Part shown: one piece after another, positions 42,345-51,900 of the stretch
Layout: every line of letters starts with the position of its first letter
Position numbering within the stretch: the first letter of the stretch is position 1
Source: Nitrososphaeria archaeon
Lineage (GTDB): Archaea > Thermoproteota > Nitrososphaeria > Nitrososphaerales > JAAOZN01
Direction: 5' to 3'
Length of the DNA: 56,268 nucleotides
NCBI GenBank assembly: GCA_029775855.1
Contig: JARVJZ010000005.1
Span: forward strand, 135,817 to 192,084
Made by a program: the position numbers and the translations under genes
Notes under the pieces: model-generated
The model's database searches: none
What the model was told of the DNA's origin: nothing
What the model saw: the letters and a program-made list of their open reading frames with translations, nothing else

Positions 42345-43208
42345 TCAAATAGACACTAAGGCGATTCCTAAAGCTATAGCCATACACCCCAATATGAGCG
42401 CTGGTGTCAGACGCTCCTTAAGTAGTAGAGTTGCTAAAAACACGGTCATAAAAGGGTAAGAATTCGAAACTGGCAGAACTATTACTATAGGTGCATTTTC
42501 AAGAGCGTGTATAAGCGCTATCGAACCAACAGCATTAAAAAAGCCTGATAAAGCGTAGAAGAAAGCTGCCCTCTTAGGGACGCTACGCACATCAGGAGGC
42601 TTCTTAAATGCAGTCATAAGCAGAAGATAAAGAGCTAGGCTGAAGATAAAAGATAACATAGCGCCTTCAGCTGCGTGTCCACCTGCATCTAGACCTACTC
42701 TCATCAACACTGGAAAGAGTGTGAAGCCAAACATCGCTAAAAGTGCATATAGAAAACCTCTACTCGAACTGGAAGTTGTAGCCTCTCCCTTTATAACAGT
42801 CAAAATTCCTAATGTTACTAGAACCATCCCAGATAAGATACCGAGTGAGATTTCCTCTTGAAAGAGTGGGACAGAGATCGCTGCTGCGAGAAAGGGTCTG
42901 AGAACATTCACCATAGTAGTTCTACCAGCGCCGATAGTGTTTATAGCAGCATAGTAGCTCAGATACCCTACAACACCACCAAATATTGATGCAGCGAAAA
43001 AAGATAGCAGCACAATCGGCTTTAAGGTCAAAACCTGTTGAGTGGCAAGAAAGTATAGTACGGTAAAGAAGATCGATGAAAACCTGTCTACCACATAGCC
43101 GCTTAGCGTCTTACCTCCGTGAACACGCGCTTTAGCCATAGAGAGAGCGCCTAAGGCCCAAGCGAGAGAACATGTTAACGCTAGTATGACGCCGATGGTT
43201 GTGTTCAA
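42345..43208 (-). CDS. EamA/DMT-superfamily transporter
   Basis: The 287-residue protein has ten predicted TM helices in two homologous five-helix halves, each ending in the EamA-type pattern (FLAAAISVPLFQEEISLGILSGMVLV in the first half, FMTVFLATLLLKERLTPALILGC in the second). DMT proteins export or import metabolites such as amino acids or nucleotide precursors; the substrate is unknown. The start is TTG 43208. It converges on the histone gene with 5 bases between the stops. Confidence 0.85.
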   Translation of the reverse strand: MNTTIGVILALTCSLAWALGALSMAKARVHGGKTLSGYVVDRFSSIFFTVLYFLATQQVLTLKPIVLLSFFAASIFGGVVGYLSYYAAINTIGAGRTTMVNVLRPFLAAAISVPLFQEEISLGILSGMVLVTLGILTVIKGEATTSSSSRGFLYALLAMFGFTLFPVLMRVGLDAGGHAAEGAMLSFIFSLALYLLLMTAFKKPPDVRSVPKRAAFFYALSGFFNAVGSIALIHALENAPIVIVLPVSNSYPFMTVFLATLLLKERLTPALILGCMAIALGIALVSI

Positions 43209-43259
43209 TCTTAGAACTGATTGCTTAACCTACTATTAAACTATGAGTTTAAAGCGAGG

Positions 43260-44072
43260 CTAGGTTATGTAGCTAGGTCCGCTGCGCATATCATACTCTA
43301 GCTCGAGGCTTCTAACCAGGCTTGTTAAAGCAGAGTCTTGAGCGACTTCCTTATCTAGGGTCTCTTTTAACCTCTTTGCTTCATTCTCTAGCTCCGTTAG
43401 GTTAAACTTTGTGTTCAGAAGGTCTGAGAGCCTTCTAAGTAGGTGGAGGCTTGTGTTCGCATCTGTGTGCGCTATGTATTGCGGGACATGCCCCCATAGG
43501 CTTGCTCCAAGTATGCCTTTTTTACGCAGTTCTGTAAGGAGATAGGTGTAGAGGCTGGCTGGTCCTTCATAGTCTATCATCTTAAGATTCTTGCTTGTTA
43601 AAAGAGGTGCTAATGATGGATCATTCACTACCGCGGAGATTAAGGGTGGGCGTGTATGAGGAACTCTATCGAGGAGCCCTCCAAGCGCATAGCAGAATTT
43701 CACACCAAGTTTAGATGATATATCCACAATCTCCCGCACATATTTAGCCCACCTTAGGTGAGGCTCAACTCCAGTAAGTAAGATTAAATCTATATTTATG
43801 CCGCTCTCTTTCCCTATTAGGTAGTAAAGTTCGTTGGTGGCGAACTTTAAATCCTCTATGACGCCCAGATTTATTGCTGTAGTTGGGCGTTCTATGTTGA
43901 AGGTGTAGTATTCATCTGGGTCTATCGAGGCAAACTTGGTCATTTTAAGCGCTCTAATAAGGTAGCGTGTTGAATGTGAGGCAACTAATCCTGCGTCTGT
44001 CCATCCGGCTAATCCTACAATCAAGTAGGGTGATGATAGGGTTGGTAGCTCGGTGTAGATTATGCTCGTCAT
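43260..44072 (-). CDS. PAC2-family protein (proteasome assembly chaperone-like)
   Basis: The 270-residue protein has the PAC2 family layout: PYLIVGLAGWTDAGLVAS, a central IDLILLTGVEPHLRW, YALGGLLDRVPHTRPP and the SLWGHVPQYIAHTDANTSLHLL segment. A C-terminal helical part is rich in Glu and Lys. Archaeal homologues of eukaryotic PAC2 are conserved but their role in proteasome assembly is not proven. ATG 44072. The CdvC gene lies 49 bases upstream on the same strand. Confidence 0.88.
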   Translation of the reverse strand: MTSIIYTELPTLSSPYLIVGLAGWTDAGLVASHSTRYLIRALKMTKFASIDPDEYYTFNIERPTTAINLGVIEDLKFATNELYYLIGKESGINIDLILLTGVEPHLRWAKYVREIVDISSKLGVKFCYALGGLLDRVPHTRPPLISAVVNDPSLAPLLTSKNLKMIDYEGPASLYTYLLTELRKKGILGASLWGHVPQYIAHTDANTSLHLLRRLSDLLNTKFNLTELENEAKRLKETLDKEVAQDSALTSLVRSLELEYDMRSGPSYIT

Positions 44073-44121
44073 CTTCAGCCTATCTTATTGACATAAGGGC
44101 TCCTTAAACTTACCTTTCAAC

Positions 44122-45282
44122 TTAAAGTGCTTGGAACTTTTCAGACCAGCTTATGTAGGCGTTCACCATCTCTTTTGAGACGCTGGATTTTCTGCTTCGA
44201 AGTATCTCCTTAAAGTCTGCAAGAGTTATCTCCCTAGGTTGGGCTGATTTATCGCTTGCTTTACCGCTTTCAAAGAGCTCAACAACCACTCGGATCTGGG
44301 CGGCTTGGCATATATCTCTGATGTCGCTTCCAGTGTAGCCTTCCGTATATTTCGCCAGCTCTTCGAGCTTAAGTGAGGGATCAATCTTAAGAGGCGCGGT
44401 ATAGTAGCGGAACATGCTTATTCTAGCGGCAGTATCAGGGAGGGGTATGAAGATCCGCTTCTGAAACCTTCTTATGAACGGCCAATCTAGAGACCAAGGT
44501 TTGTTAGTTGCGCCTATGATGTAGAGGTGTAGATACTTACCTTTATCCGCTATACCATCCATTTCTTTAAGGAACTGGTTTCTAACTCTTACTTCACCAC
44601 CAACTTCTTGGTTTCTCGTTCCAAGCAGCGAATCTAACTCATCTATGAAAATGATAACAGGAGTGTTATCTTTTTCAATTATGCTCCTCGCTGTAGAGAA
44701 GAGGCGTTCAACATTCTTCTCAGCCTCACCAAGCCACTTCGACATAATGGATGCAGCATCAACCGTCATAAAAGTAGCGTTAATTTCAGCAGCAGCCGCA
44801 GCAGCCAACATGGTTTTGCCGCAGCCTGGCGGCCCATAGAGTAGTATCCCTCTAGGCCAACCTAGTGGGAAGAGGTCTGGTCTCTGAACTGGGAAGATTA
44901 TGCTTTCTTTTATGGCTTGTTTTGCTTGGTCTAAGCCTATGACTTCATCCCAACTTACTTTTGGTTTTTCATGTAGTACTAGGTCGTTGTAGGTTGCTTT
45001 GAGTGATTCCACTACTTTTGGCGTTGATTTACGGTGTTCTGATTCATCTTGGCTATCATCTAACCCTTGTAGAGCCTTTATTCTTTCTTGGTAGGCTTTT
45101 GCGCGTTCGATATATAGTTTGTTGAGATTGTAGTCTGGGTAGATCTTGGCTAGTGTGATGAGTGTCTGTATGGCCTTCTGATACATTTGTATAGCCATTC
45201 CTCTAGAGCCTTGTGAATCCAGTCTAATTGCTTCTGCTGCATATCTTCTTGCCGCTTCTTCAAGCTCTTGTGCTGCAGACAA
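44122..45282 (-). CDS. cdvC: CdvC, Vps4-type AAA ATPase of the archaeal cell-division machinery
   Basis: The 386-residue protein has an N-terminal MIT domain (residues 1-75, three helices, ending YIERAKAYQERIKAL) that docks on ESCRT-III tails. The AAA domain follows with Walker A GPPGCGKTM, Walker B IIFIDELDSLLG, sensor GATNKPW and arginine finger region RRFQKR. A C-terminal helix typical of Vps4 ends the protein. It disassembles ESCRT-III filaments during division. The TTG start lies 1 base after the CdvB stop, with GAGGTGG a few bases upstream. Confidence 0.95.
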   Translation of the reverse strand: MSAAQELEEAARRYAAEAIRLDSQGSRGMAIQMYQKAIQTLITLAKIYPDYNLNKLYIERAKAYQERIKALQGLDDSQDESEHRKSTPKVVESLKATYNDLVLHEKPKVSWDEVIGLDQAKQAIKESIIFPVQRPDLFPLGWPRGILLYGPPGCGKTMLAAAAAAEINATFMTVDAASIMSKWLGEAEKNVERLFSTARSIIEKDNTPVIIFIDELDSLLGTRNQEVGGEVRVRNQFLKEMDGIADKGKYLHLYIIGATNKPWSLDWPFIRRFQKRIFIPLPDTAARISMFRYYTAPLKIDPSLKLEELAKYTEGYTGSDIRDICQAAQIRVVVELFESGKASDKSAQPREITLADFKEILRSRKSSVSKEMVNAYISWSEKFQAL

Positions 45283-45283
45283 C

Positions 45284-46111
45284 CTATGCCACCTCTGGGG
45301 CTAACTTTATACTGCTCTCTTCACTTATCATCTTCAGAGCGACTTCCTCGACTAGGTCTATGGGTAGATTCAGCACCACCGAAGCCTCGATTATATTATA
45401 TTCACCTCTCTCTTTGAAGAATCTTCTAACTTTTTCCTCAACCTTACCACTTAGGGTACTGCTATTTGCAGCATAGATTGCATTCTGTGAATCTGTTAGG
45501 TTTGTAAGGCTTCGCATCTTCTTGAATAAGGAGCGTCCTTTCGCTTGCTGGATAGAGGAAGGTATGGGTTCGTTTATTTCGCTTGCTAAATACAGAGCGT
45601 ATCTTTCAGCGTCTTCAGTAAGCCCATCTACACTGCTGTTAAGGTCGAAGTCGAATCCGCAGGAAAGGTTGCTCAGGTCTGCTAGAGTTTCGGATAGGGT
45701 TCTGGTCGCTTCAGAGGCTATGTTTTCAAGCGCGGGTGTGGGCTCCTCTTTACCGTATATGTGCTTTATTATATCAGCTGCTGAAGACATATGTTTCATC
45801 GCTTCGCTTATATCACGAATACTTTCAAACCGCGTTATTATCTGTGTTAGAGCAACCTCACATAACGAAACAGCATTTATCACCTTCTTTAACTCGCTAC
45901 ATTCATCTGTGAATAGCGTGATCCTAACGGAGTCATCTAGTTCCCTAGCCTTTTCTAGAGCCTCTATTAGATTCTGCATTCTTGCTTCAAGTCTGCTCTT
46001 CAAGATGTGGAGTTGATGCCTACGCTCTTCAATCTTTAAGATAGCAGATCCAAGCCTATCCTTAAGTTCACCACGCCCAAACTTAACGACCTTTCTAAAT
46101 GAACTAAACAT
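45284..46111 (-). CDS. cdvB: CdvB, ESCRT-III-like division protein with winged helix
   Basis: The 275-residue protein has an N-terminal basic helix (MFSSFRKVVKFGRGELKD), the ESCRT-III core helices (residues 20-150, HQLHILKSRLEARMQNL and on), a linker with EPIPSS that may be the MIT-binding motif, and a C-terminal winged helix (residues 215-270, RGEYNIIEASVVLNLPIDLVEE) characteristic of CdvB. It forms division-ring filaments. The frame starts at 46126, but TGTTTAAT at 46135-46142 lies 24-31 bases before ATG 46111, which I prefer. CdvC follows directly. No CdvA gene is in the window. Confidence 0.92.
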   Translation of the reverse strand: MFSSFRKVVKFGRGELKDRLGSAILKIEERRHQLHILKSRLEARMQNLIEALEKARELDDSVRITLFTDECSELKKVINAVSLCEVALTQIITRFESIRDISEAMKHMSSAADIIKHIYGKEEPTPALENIASEATRTLSETLADLSNLSCGFDFDLNSSVDGLTEDAERYALYLASEINEPIPSSIQQAKGRSLFKKMRSLTNLTDSQNAIYAANSSTLSGKVEEKVRRFFKERGEYNIIEASVVLNLPIDLVEEVALKMISEESSIKLAPEVA

Positions 46112-46159
46112 ACTCACCATCTCCATATAGAGGAATTAAACAAAAAGGTGGGGAATTGA

Positions 46160-46194
46160 GCTGCCACAACCGCTTCTTTTGCGGCTGTGGTAGC
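46160..46194 (-). terminator. Strong stem-loop between the two ESCRT-III genes
   Basis: Arms 46160-46173 and 46181-46194 pair over 14 positions with one wobble and one mismatch, around a 7-base loop; 46142-46146 gives TTTTT on the minus strand about 14 bases later. It lies after the stop of the upstream ESCRT-III gene and before the cdvB promoter, so it may end or stabilise the first transcript. Confidence 0.5.
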
Positions 46195-46219
46195 ATCGCA
46201 TCTCTATTATTCTATATTC

Positions 46220-46873
46220 TTAGCTGATGCCTTCGACTGTATCTGAAGCCTTTACAGAGCTGGGTAGGTCAGGGAACCTTTCACGCATCTTCTGCTCAGC
46301 TACCGCAGACGCTTCGGCAAGTATCTTCTCAGCATCCTCATTAGCCGCTTCGAAGTTGATTGTGCTTGAACCTAATTGACCAGCATCGACCAATATGCTT
46401 CCGAGCAGGTTGCTTATGTCGCTTATCTCATTCTCAGCCTCAGGCAAGACTGACACAAGACCGCTCTTTATGTTTCTAATCACACCCATCGCTGGCGCTA
46501 ATGTTACCACGATATCTCCGAGTTCTTGAACAGTGTTGAGCCTCAAGACGATCTGCTCCAGCGCGAGCTTCGCAGATGTGACCATCTTATTCATCTTTCT
46601 GATTTCAGCAAGCTCATTAGCGAAGACTGAAGCGTGCTGCATGTCGTGCTTCTGTATAGAAGCAACAACTTTGTTGAAGATTGCTGCATCTCTCTCCTTC
46701 AGCTTTAGTGATGTTGCGTCTAGCTTAGATATCTGGATCTGAATCTGTCTTATGGCTGCTTCTAACCTAGGCTTCAGAGGACCTACTGGTCGGACTGCTT
46801 CACGCACTCTTTCTCCGAAACCACCGCCGCTGGGCTTATTCCATTTAGATACGAATTCGGACATTTTAAGCAC
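46220..46873 (-). CDS. Second ESCRT-III-like protein (CdvB paralogue without winged helix)
   Basis: The 217-residue protein has the ESCRT-III core (residues 30-180: LEAAIRQIQIQISKLDATSL, then FNKVVASIQKHDMQHASVFANELAE and LALEQIVLRLNTVQELGDI) and an acidic C-terminal helix (NEDAEKILAEASAVAEQKM). It ends without the winged helix seen in CdvB, as in the CdvB1/B2 paralogues. The start is GTG 46873 (a second possibility is ATG 46864). It is transcribed towards cdvB-cdvC and separated from them by a stem-loop. It is likely a filament component with its own timing. Confidence 0.88.
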   Translation of the reverse strand: MLKMSEFVSKWNKPSGGGFGERVREAVRPVGPLKPRLEAAIRQIQIQISKLDATSLKLKERDAAIFNKVVASIQKHDMQHASVFANELAEIRKMNKMVTSAKLALEQIVLRLNTVQELGDIVVTLAPAMGVIRNIKSGLVSVLPEAENEISDISNLLGSILVDAGQLGSSTINFEAANEDAEKILAEASAVAEQKMRERFPDLPSSVKASDTVEGIS

Positions 46874-46880
46874 CGTGTTG

Positions 46881-46889
46881 AATATTATC
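46881..46889. promoter_or_regulatory. Near-palindromic TATA element between the ESCRT-III and TrmB genes
   Basis: AATATTATC is nearly self-complementary. On the + strand it begins 31 bases before GTG 46912 of the regulator; on the - strand it lies 17-25 bases before ATG 46864 of the ESCRT-III gene. A further minus-strand box, GATAAAAAA (about 46897-46905), suits GTG 46873. Confidence 0.4.
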
Positions 46890-46911
46890 GACCTTCTTTT
46901 TTATCGGGGTT

Positions 46912-48168
46912 GTGTCGTCAGATAGAGTAACCACGGTTACAACAGAAGGAGTGACATCTAGGATGGTCAAATCTGCATTAGAGAACTTTGGTTTAAGCGA
47001 GTATGAGTCTAGGGCATATGTTACACTGCTAAAACATGACTCACTTACAGTAAGCGAGCTGGCATATAGAGCTCAAATCCCACGCACTAAAGCTTATTCT
47101 GTGGTTAGGTCGCTCGTCAGAAAAGGGTTGGCTGAGCTTCTGAACAAGAAGCCTACTAAATGCCGCGCTCTACCCCCAGAAGAAAACCTCGAGAACCTAG
47201 TCTTAATTGAAGAGAAGCGTCTCAAAGCTATGAAAAAGGAGATAGGAAAACTTAGACAAATATACGAAGAGGTTAGGAAGCCAGCAGACTACATAAACTA
47301 CAAGTATATGGGAATAGGTGCTAGAGCGCTAGCAACAAAAGTCTCAGAGATGATAACACTCTCCAGAACATCCATAAGATGCATCGTTGGCAGCTGGGGG
47401 TTAAGAATGCTCAGCGAATGTAAAGATGCGATGCTCAACGCACGCCTCAACGATGTAAAGCTTCAGATAGTTAGACTTTGGAGATACGGCGAAGATTGGC
47501 GTGAAGACGAACTGCTTTCAGGATTTGATCTACGCGTCGTTAGATACCCTCTTGAACTGAACCTCTTCTTATTTGATGAGCACACAGTCATCATCGCCGA
47601 GGAGTTGACTGGCAGAGGTGTCCTTATACCCTCAAAAGAGGTTAACACTGTAATTTCAACGGGGTTGTTTAAGAGGCTCTGGTCTATCTCCATGCCTCTT
47701 CAAAACGTTACAACAATCTTATCTCTGAAGGATGGTGAGGATGTGCTTGAGCTTCTTGACCCAGATTGTGTAAACCAAGCATTCATCAGAGCGGTAGCTG
47801 CAACTCTGCAAGACGAAGAGCTGATAGCTCAAATAGGTTTGAGGTTCATCGAGGAGCTTGAGAGCGGTATGAATGTCGCCTTGTTTAGTAAGCCTCTGGA
47901 TATCAACCTACCTATAATACTCAGCCTACTCACCCAGAGCCTAGGTGAAGAGAGCTTCGTTAGATTCGACCCCTTGACGAAGTTGATAAACATCGAAGCG
48001 CCAGACACAAAGATGCTTGTACCAGCATCTATCTGGTTCTTCGCGTTAAGCGGGGTATTGAAGAGAAATGAGACACCTTTGATCATACTGCAGAGCACAT
48101 TACACCCAGATGAGCATAAGCATATACTCCAAGCTAAAATATCTGCTAAGAGCACAGCTAACCCTTAA
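46912..48168 (+). CDS. TrmB-family transcriptional regulator
   Basis: The 418-residue protein has an N-terminal winged helix (residues 18-90: FGLSEYESRAYVTLL, then SELAYRAQIPRTKAYSVVRSLVRKGLAELL) followed by a coiled helix (KRLKAMKKEIGKLRQIYEEV). The TrmB effector domain comes next (IGARALATKVSEMITLSRTS, then GSWGLRML, like a phospholipase D-like fold). A further 180 residues at the C-terminus are unassigned. The protein is longer than the basic TrmB. It starts at GTG 46912 and is divergent from the second ESCRT-III gene, so it may control division or its own gene; that is inference. Confidence 0.8.
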   Translation: MSSDRVTTVTTEGVTSRMVKSALENFGLSEYESRAYVTLLKHDSLTVSELAYRAQIPRTKAYSVVRSLVRKGLAELLNKKPTKCRALPPEENLENLVLIEEKRLKAMKKEIGKLRQIYEEVRKPADYINYKYMGIGARALATKVSEMITLSRTSIRCIVGSWGLRMLSECKDAMLNARLNDVKLQIVRLWRYGEDWREDELLSGFDLRVVRYPLELNLFLFDEHTVIIAEELTGRGVLIPSKEVNTVISTGLFKRLWSISMPLQNVTTILSLKDGEDVLELLDPDCVNQAFIRAVAATLQDEELIAQIGLRFIEELESGMNVALFSKPLDINLPIILSLLTQSLGEESFVRFDPLTKLINIEAPDTKMLVPASIWFFALSGVLKRNETPLIILQSTLHPDEHKHILQAKISAKSTANP

Positions 48169-48195
48169 AACACTGTTTACACATGTATACCTCAG

Positions 48196-48882
48196 ATGCG
48201 GGCTGTCTTCATCTCAGACATCCATAGCAACTTGGAGGCGTTAAACGCTGTCGCCGCAACTATACCTGATGCACCTATCTACTGCTTGGGTGATGTTGTT
48301 GGCTACGGTGCAAACCCTAACGAGGTTATTGAGTGGGTGAGGGAAAACGTTGAACTCTGCATCCTAGGCAATCATGATGTGGCTGTTTTGAGTGGCGATG
48401 TATCTTGGTTCAACCCAGCCGCAGCGAAGGCTATAAAATGGAGTAGGGGTGTAATCAAACCAGAGAATCTAAATTTTCTGAAGAGCTTAGCTGATAGAGC
48501 GAGGCTGAACATAGTTGGCTTGAAGACACTACTTGTTCACGGAAGCCCAGACGACCCGATAAGCGAATATGTTTACCTCGAAACTCACTCCCAATTATTC
48601 AACATCTACCTACATAGAGAAGGTGTTGACTTAATAGGTATGGGGCATACACATATACCCTATGCTTGGCGCTCAAGTAGTGGAGTGGTCTTTAACCCTG
48701 GTTCTGTAGGTCAACCACGCTCAGGAAATCCACAAGCGTGCTACGCAATATTAGAGTATGATGGCGCCACTCTAAATATAGAGCATAAGCTGATACGATA
48801 CGATATCGAATCCGCAGCGAGCAAGATACTTGCGTCTGGTCTTCCTACCTTTTTAGCGAGTAGACTATTTTCAGGTATCTAA
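48196..48882 (+). CDS. Calcineurin-like metallophosphoesterase (YfcE/MJ0936-like)
   Basis: The 228-residue protein shows all five motifs: D-x-H in ISDIHSNLEAL, GDVVGYG, GNHDV, VHGSPDD and GMGHTHIPY, giving a binuclear metal site. It ends with the NPGSVGQPRSG loop of the MJ0936 group, which are phosphodiesterases of uncertain natural substrate. ATG 48196, about 30 bases after the TrmB gene, with TTAAAACA about 28 bases upstream. Confidence 0.92.
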   Translation: MRAVFISDIHSNLEALNAVAATIPDAPIYCLGDVVGYGANPNEVIEWVRENVELCILGNHDVAVLSGDVSWFNPAAAKAIKWSRGVIKPENLNFLKSLADRARLNIVGLKTLLVHGSPDDPISEYVYLETHSQLFNIYLHREGVDLIGMGHTHIPYAWRSSSGVVFNPGSVGQPRSGNPQACYAILEYDGATLNIEHKLIRYDIESAASKILASGLPTFLASRLFSGI

Positions 48883-48925
48883 AGGGAAGCCTAAAGGCTT
48901 TAAACCAAGTATCTTATGCCTCAAG

Positions 48926-51900
48926 ATGAGCAAGGTGTTGGCTAGCGAACCGCAGAACATCATCCTACCAGAGTTGAGCAGCAGATTCGCACCTAAGAGT
49001 ATTGAGGAGAGCGTAAGGAAGAGATGGGAAGACATAGGCTTGTTAAAGCTGGTTAAGGAGCGTAGGAGAGGCTGTAAAAAGCTTGGATTTGTAGAGGGGC
49101 CGCCTACTTTGAACGGTGAGCCGCATATAGGGCACGTTAGAGGGAGGATAATAAAAGACCTTTGGTTTAGATTTATGACGCTTAAAGGGTTTGATGTAGT
49201 GTTTAGAGCGGGTTGGGATACACAAGGGCTGCCTGTTGAACTGCAGGCTGAGAAGGAACTTGGGTTGACGGGGAGCAAATCTGATAACCTTAAAGCTGTG
49301 GGTGAAGAGAAGCTGGTTGAAGCGTGTAAGAAGCTGATACAGCACTACTACGCGAAGTGGCGTGAAGCAGATAGACTCCTTGGTCTCTCTATGGATTATG
49401 ATGCAGCCTACTGGACATATAAGGATGAGTATATTGAGAGAGAGTGGCGATATCTCGAGGAAGCGTGTAAACGCGGACTGCTCGGCGAAGGATTTAGAGT
49501 GGTAGCCTTCTGCCCAGGCTGCCAGACTTCACTGAGCCACGCTGAGGTGAGCCAAAGCTACGAGTTGGTTGAAGACCCATCGCTCTACTATAAGGTGAAG
49601 GTGCGTGAGTTGGACGCTTACTTGGTGCTATGGACTACGATGCCTTTTACAGTGGTTACTGATGTTATGGTTGGTGTTAAGCCTGATGCTGAATACTGCT
49701 TCGTTTTAGTTGGTGGAGAGCATTGGATAGTTGGAAAGGATAGGTTAGATGAGTTGATGAAGGAGCTTGGTGTAAAAGAGTATCAAGTGCGAGGCGTGAA
49801 GAAGGGCTATGAACTTGAGGGATTACGCTACATACACCCTCTACAAGACTTCATACCAGCTCAGCTCGAGCTGGATCAAAACCCAAAGGCGCATGTGGTT
49901 GTTGCTGAGGAGTTTGTTGACACGACTACTGGCTCTGGCATAGTTCACATGTCTCCGGCTAATGGTCAAGAAGACTTTGAGACAGCTGTGAAACGCGGTC
50001 AACCCATATTTAACCCCATAGATGACCAAGCCAAGTTTACTGATGAGGCTGGTGTCTTTGCTGGGATGTTTGTGAGAGATGCTGACGCTAAAGTCTGTGA
50101 ACTTCTTCGTGAGAAAGGGGCTCTGCTTAAGCTCGGAACCATTAAGCATCAATACCCTCTGTGTTGGCGTTCACACCACAAGATAGTTTGGCTTGCGAGG
50201 AGAGAATACTTCTATTGGATAGATAAATTAGGAGACTTGGCTTATGAGGCTGCATCCAAGGTAGAATACTTTTATGAGCCGCCTAGAAATAGGTTTCTCG
50301 AAATAATAAAGGAGAAGGTTCCGTGGTGCATATCAAGGGAGAGGGTCTGGGGCACACCACTACCTATCTGGGTCTGCAAAGACTGCGGCCATAAACAAGG
50401 ATACTTTAGTCGGAAGGCGATCTTAGAGAACGCGATTCACCTACCAGATGGACCAAATTTTGAGCTACATAGACCTTGGATAGATCGTGTTATCATTCGC
50501 TGCCCTAAGTGTGGGGGAAAAAGTGAACGCGAGCCCTTTGTGTTAGATACTTGGCATAATAGTGGTGCAGCACCTTACGCCGCCCTTGGCGACGAATACG
50601 CTGAACTTGTTCCAGTAGCATTTCTCACTGAGGGCATAGATCAGACGAGAGGCTGGGCCTATACTCTTTTGATAGAAAATGTTATTTTGAAGGGTGCTCC
50701 AGAGGCACCCTATAAGGCTTTTCTCTTTCAAGGGCATGTTTTAGATGAGAAAGGCAATAAGATGAGCAAAAGCCTTGGAAATATTGTTGAGGCCTTTGAA
50801 GCGTTATCTAATTACCCAGTCGATGCATTACGCTTTTACCTTATGTGGAAAGCCTCGCCTATCGACAGTATAAACTTCTCAGCAGAGGAGCTAAAAAGGA
50901 GACCTTACCAAATTATCAGCACCCTTTATCACTTGCACATCTACTATTACCAGAATAGCAGCTACGACTCCTATAACCCAGCGTCGCACAGCCTATCTTG
51001 GTTTAGATCTAGGGGGCTGCTGAAGCCGACAGATCTTTGGCTCCTATCTAAGATTCAGAAGCTCAAGAAGCTGGTCAGCGAAGCATATGAACGCGGACGC
51101 TACCACGAGGGGTTAAGAGCGATAGAGGAGTTTCTGATAGACGATCTGAGCCAGACATACATACCTATGACGAGGACAATAATATGGGATGACAGACCAG
51201 AAACTGTTTATTCAAGGTTTGCCGTCTACGCGGTGTTAAAGGAAGCCTTAACCACTTTAGACATACTCCTACACCCAGTCTGCCCATACACTACAGAATA
51301 CCTATACCTTAAAGCAAGGATAGGTGAGCAAGAGTCGATTTTACTTGAATCTTGGCCTGAAGTAAATGAGGAATTAGTGAACACCGAGTTAGAAGATGAA
51401 TACGACGCCCTAAGAACACTTGTATCTTTAGCGAACAGCGCGAGAATGGCGGCTAAGATAAAGAGGCGCTGGCCTCTTAAGAAGGCCCTTATCTTCGCTA
51501 GCGGTGTTTCAGCTAGGGCTGTGAAGAGGCATCTGAACACGCTTCTCGAGATGGTAAATGTCAAAGAGATTGAGTTAAGAGAAGATAGTTCAGCGGCGCC
51601 ACTTATATACGAGGTTAAGCCTAGAATGGACCTTTTGGGTAGAAACTTTAGGGAGAAAGCGTTTACATTAGCGAGTGCGTTAGCGAGTAAGCCGGCTTCT
51701 GAGGTTGCTGAGGAGATTAAATCTAAGGGGTTTGTAGAAGTCGAAGTAGGTGGGGTTAGATACCGCATCGAAAAGGAGATGGTGGTGATAGATGCGAAGC
51801 CTAAGATGGGCTACACCTATTCTTCAAAAGATGAGGTTATGCTCTTCTTAACAGTTGAGAGAGATAAGGATCTGATGGCTGAAGGTATGCTCAGAGATGT

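Noticed and set aside
51226-51768. A 180-codon ORF antisense to ileS
   Set aside because: It lies inside the anticodon-binding part of a complete IleRS and is Ser/Leu-rich without motifs.
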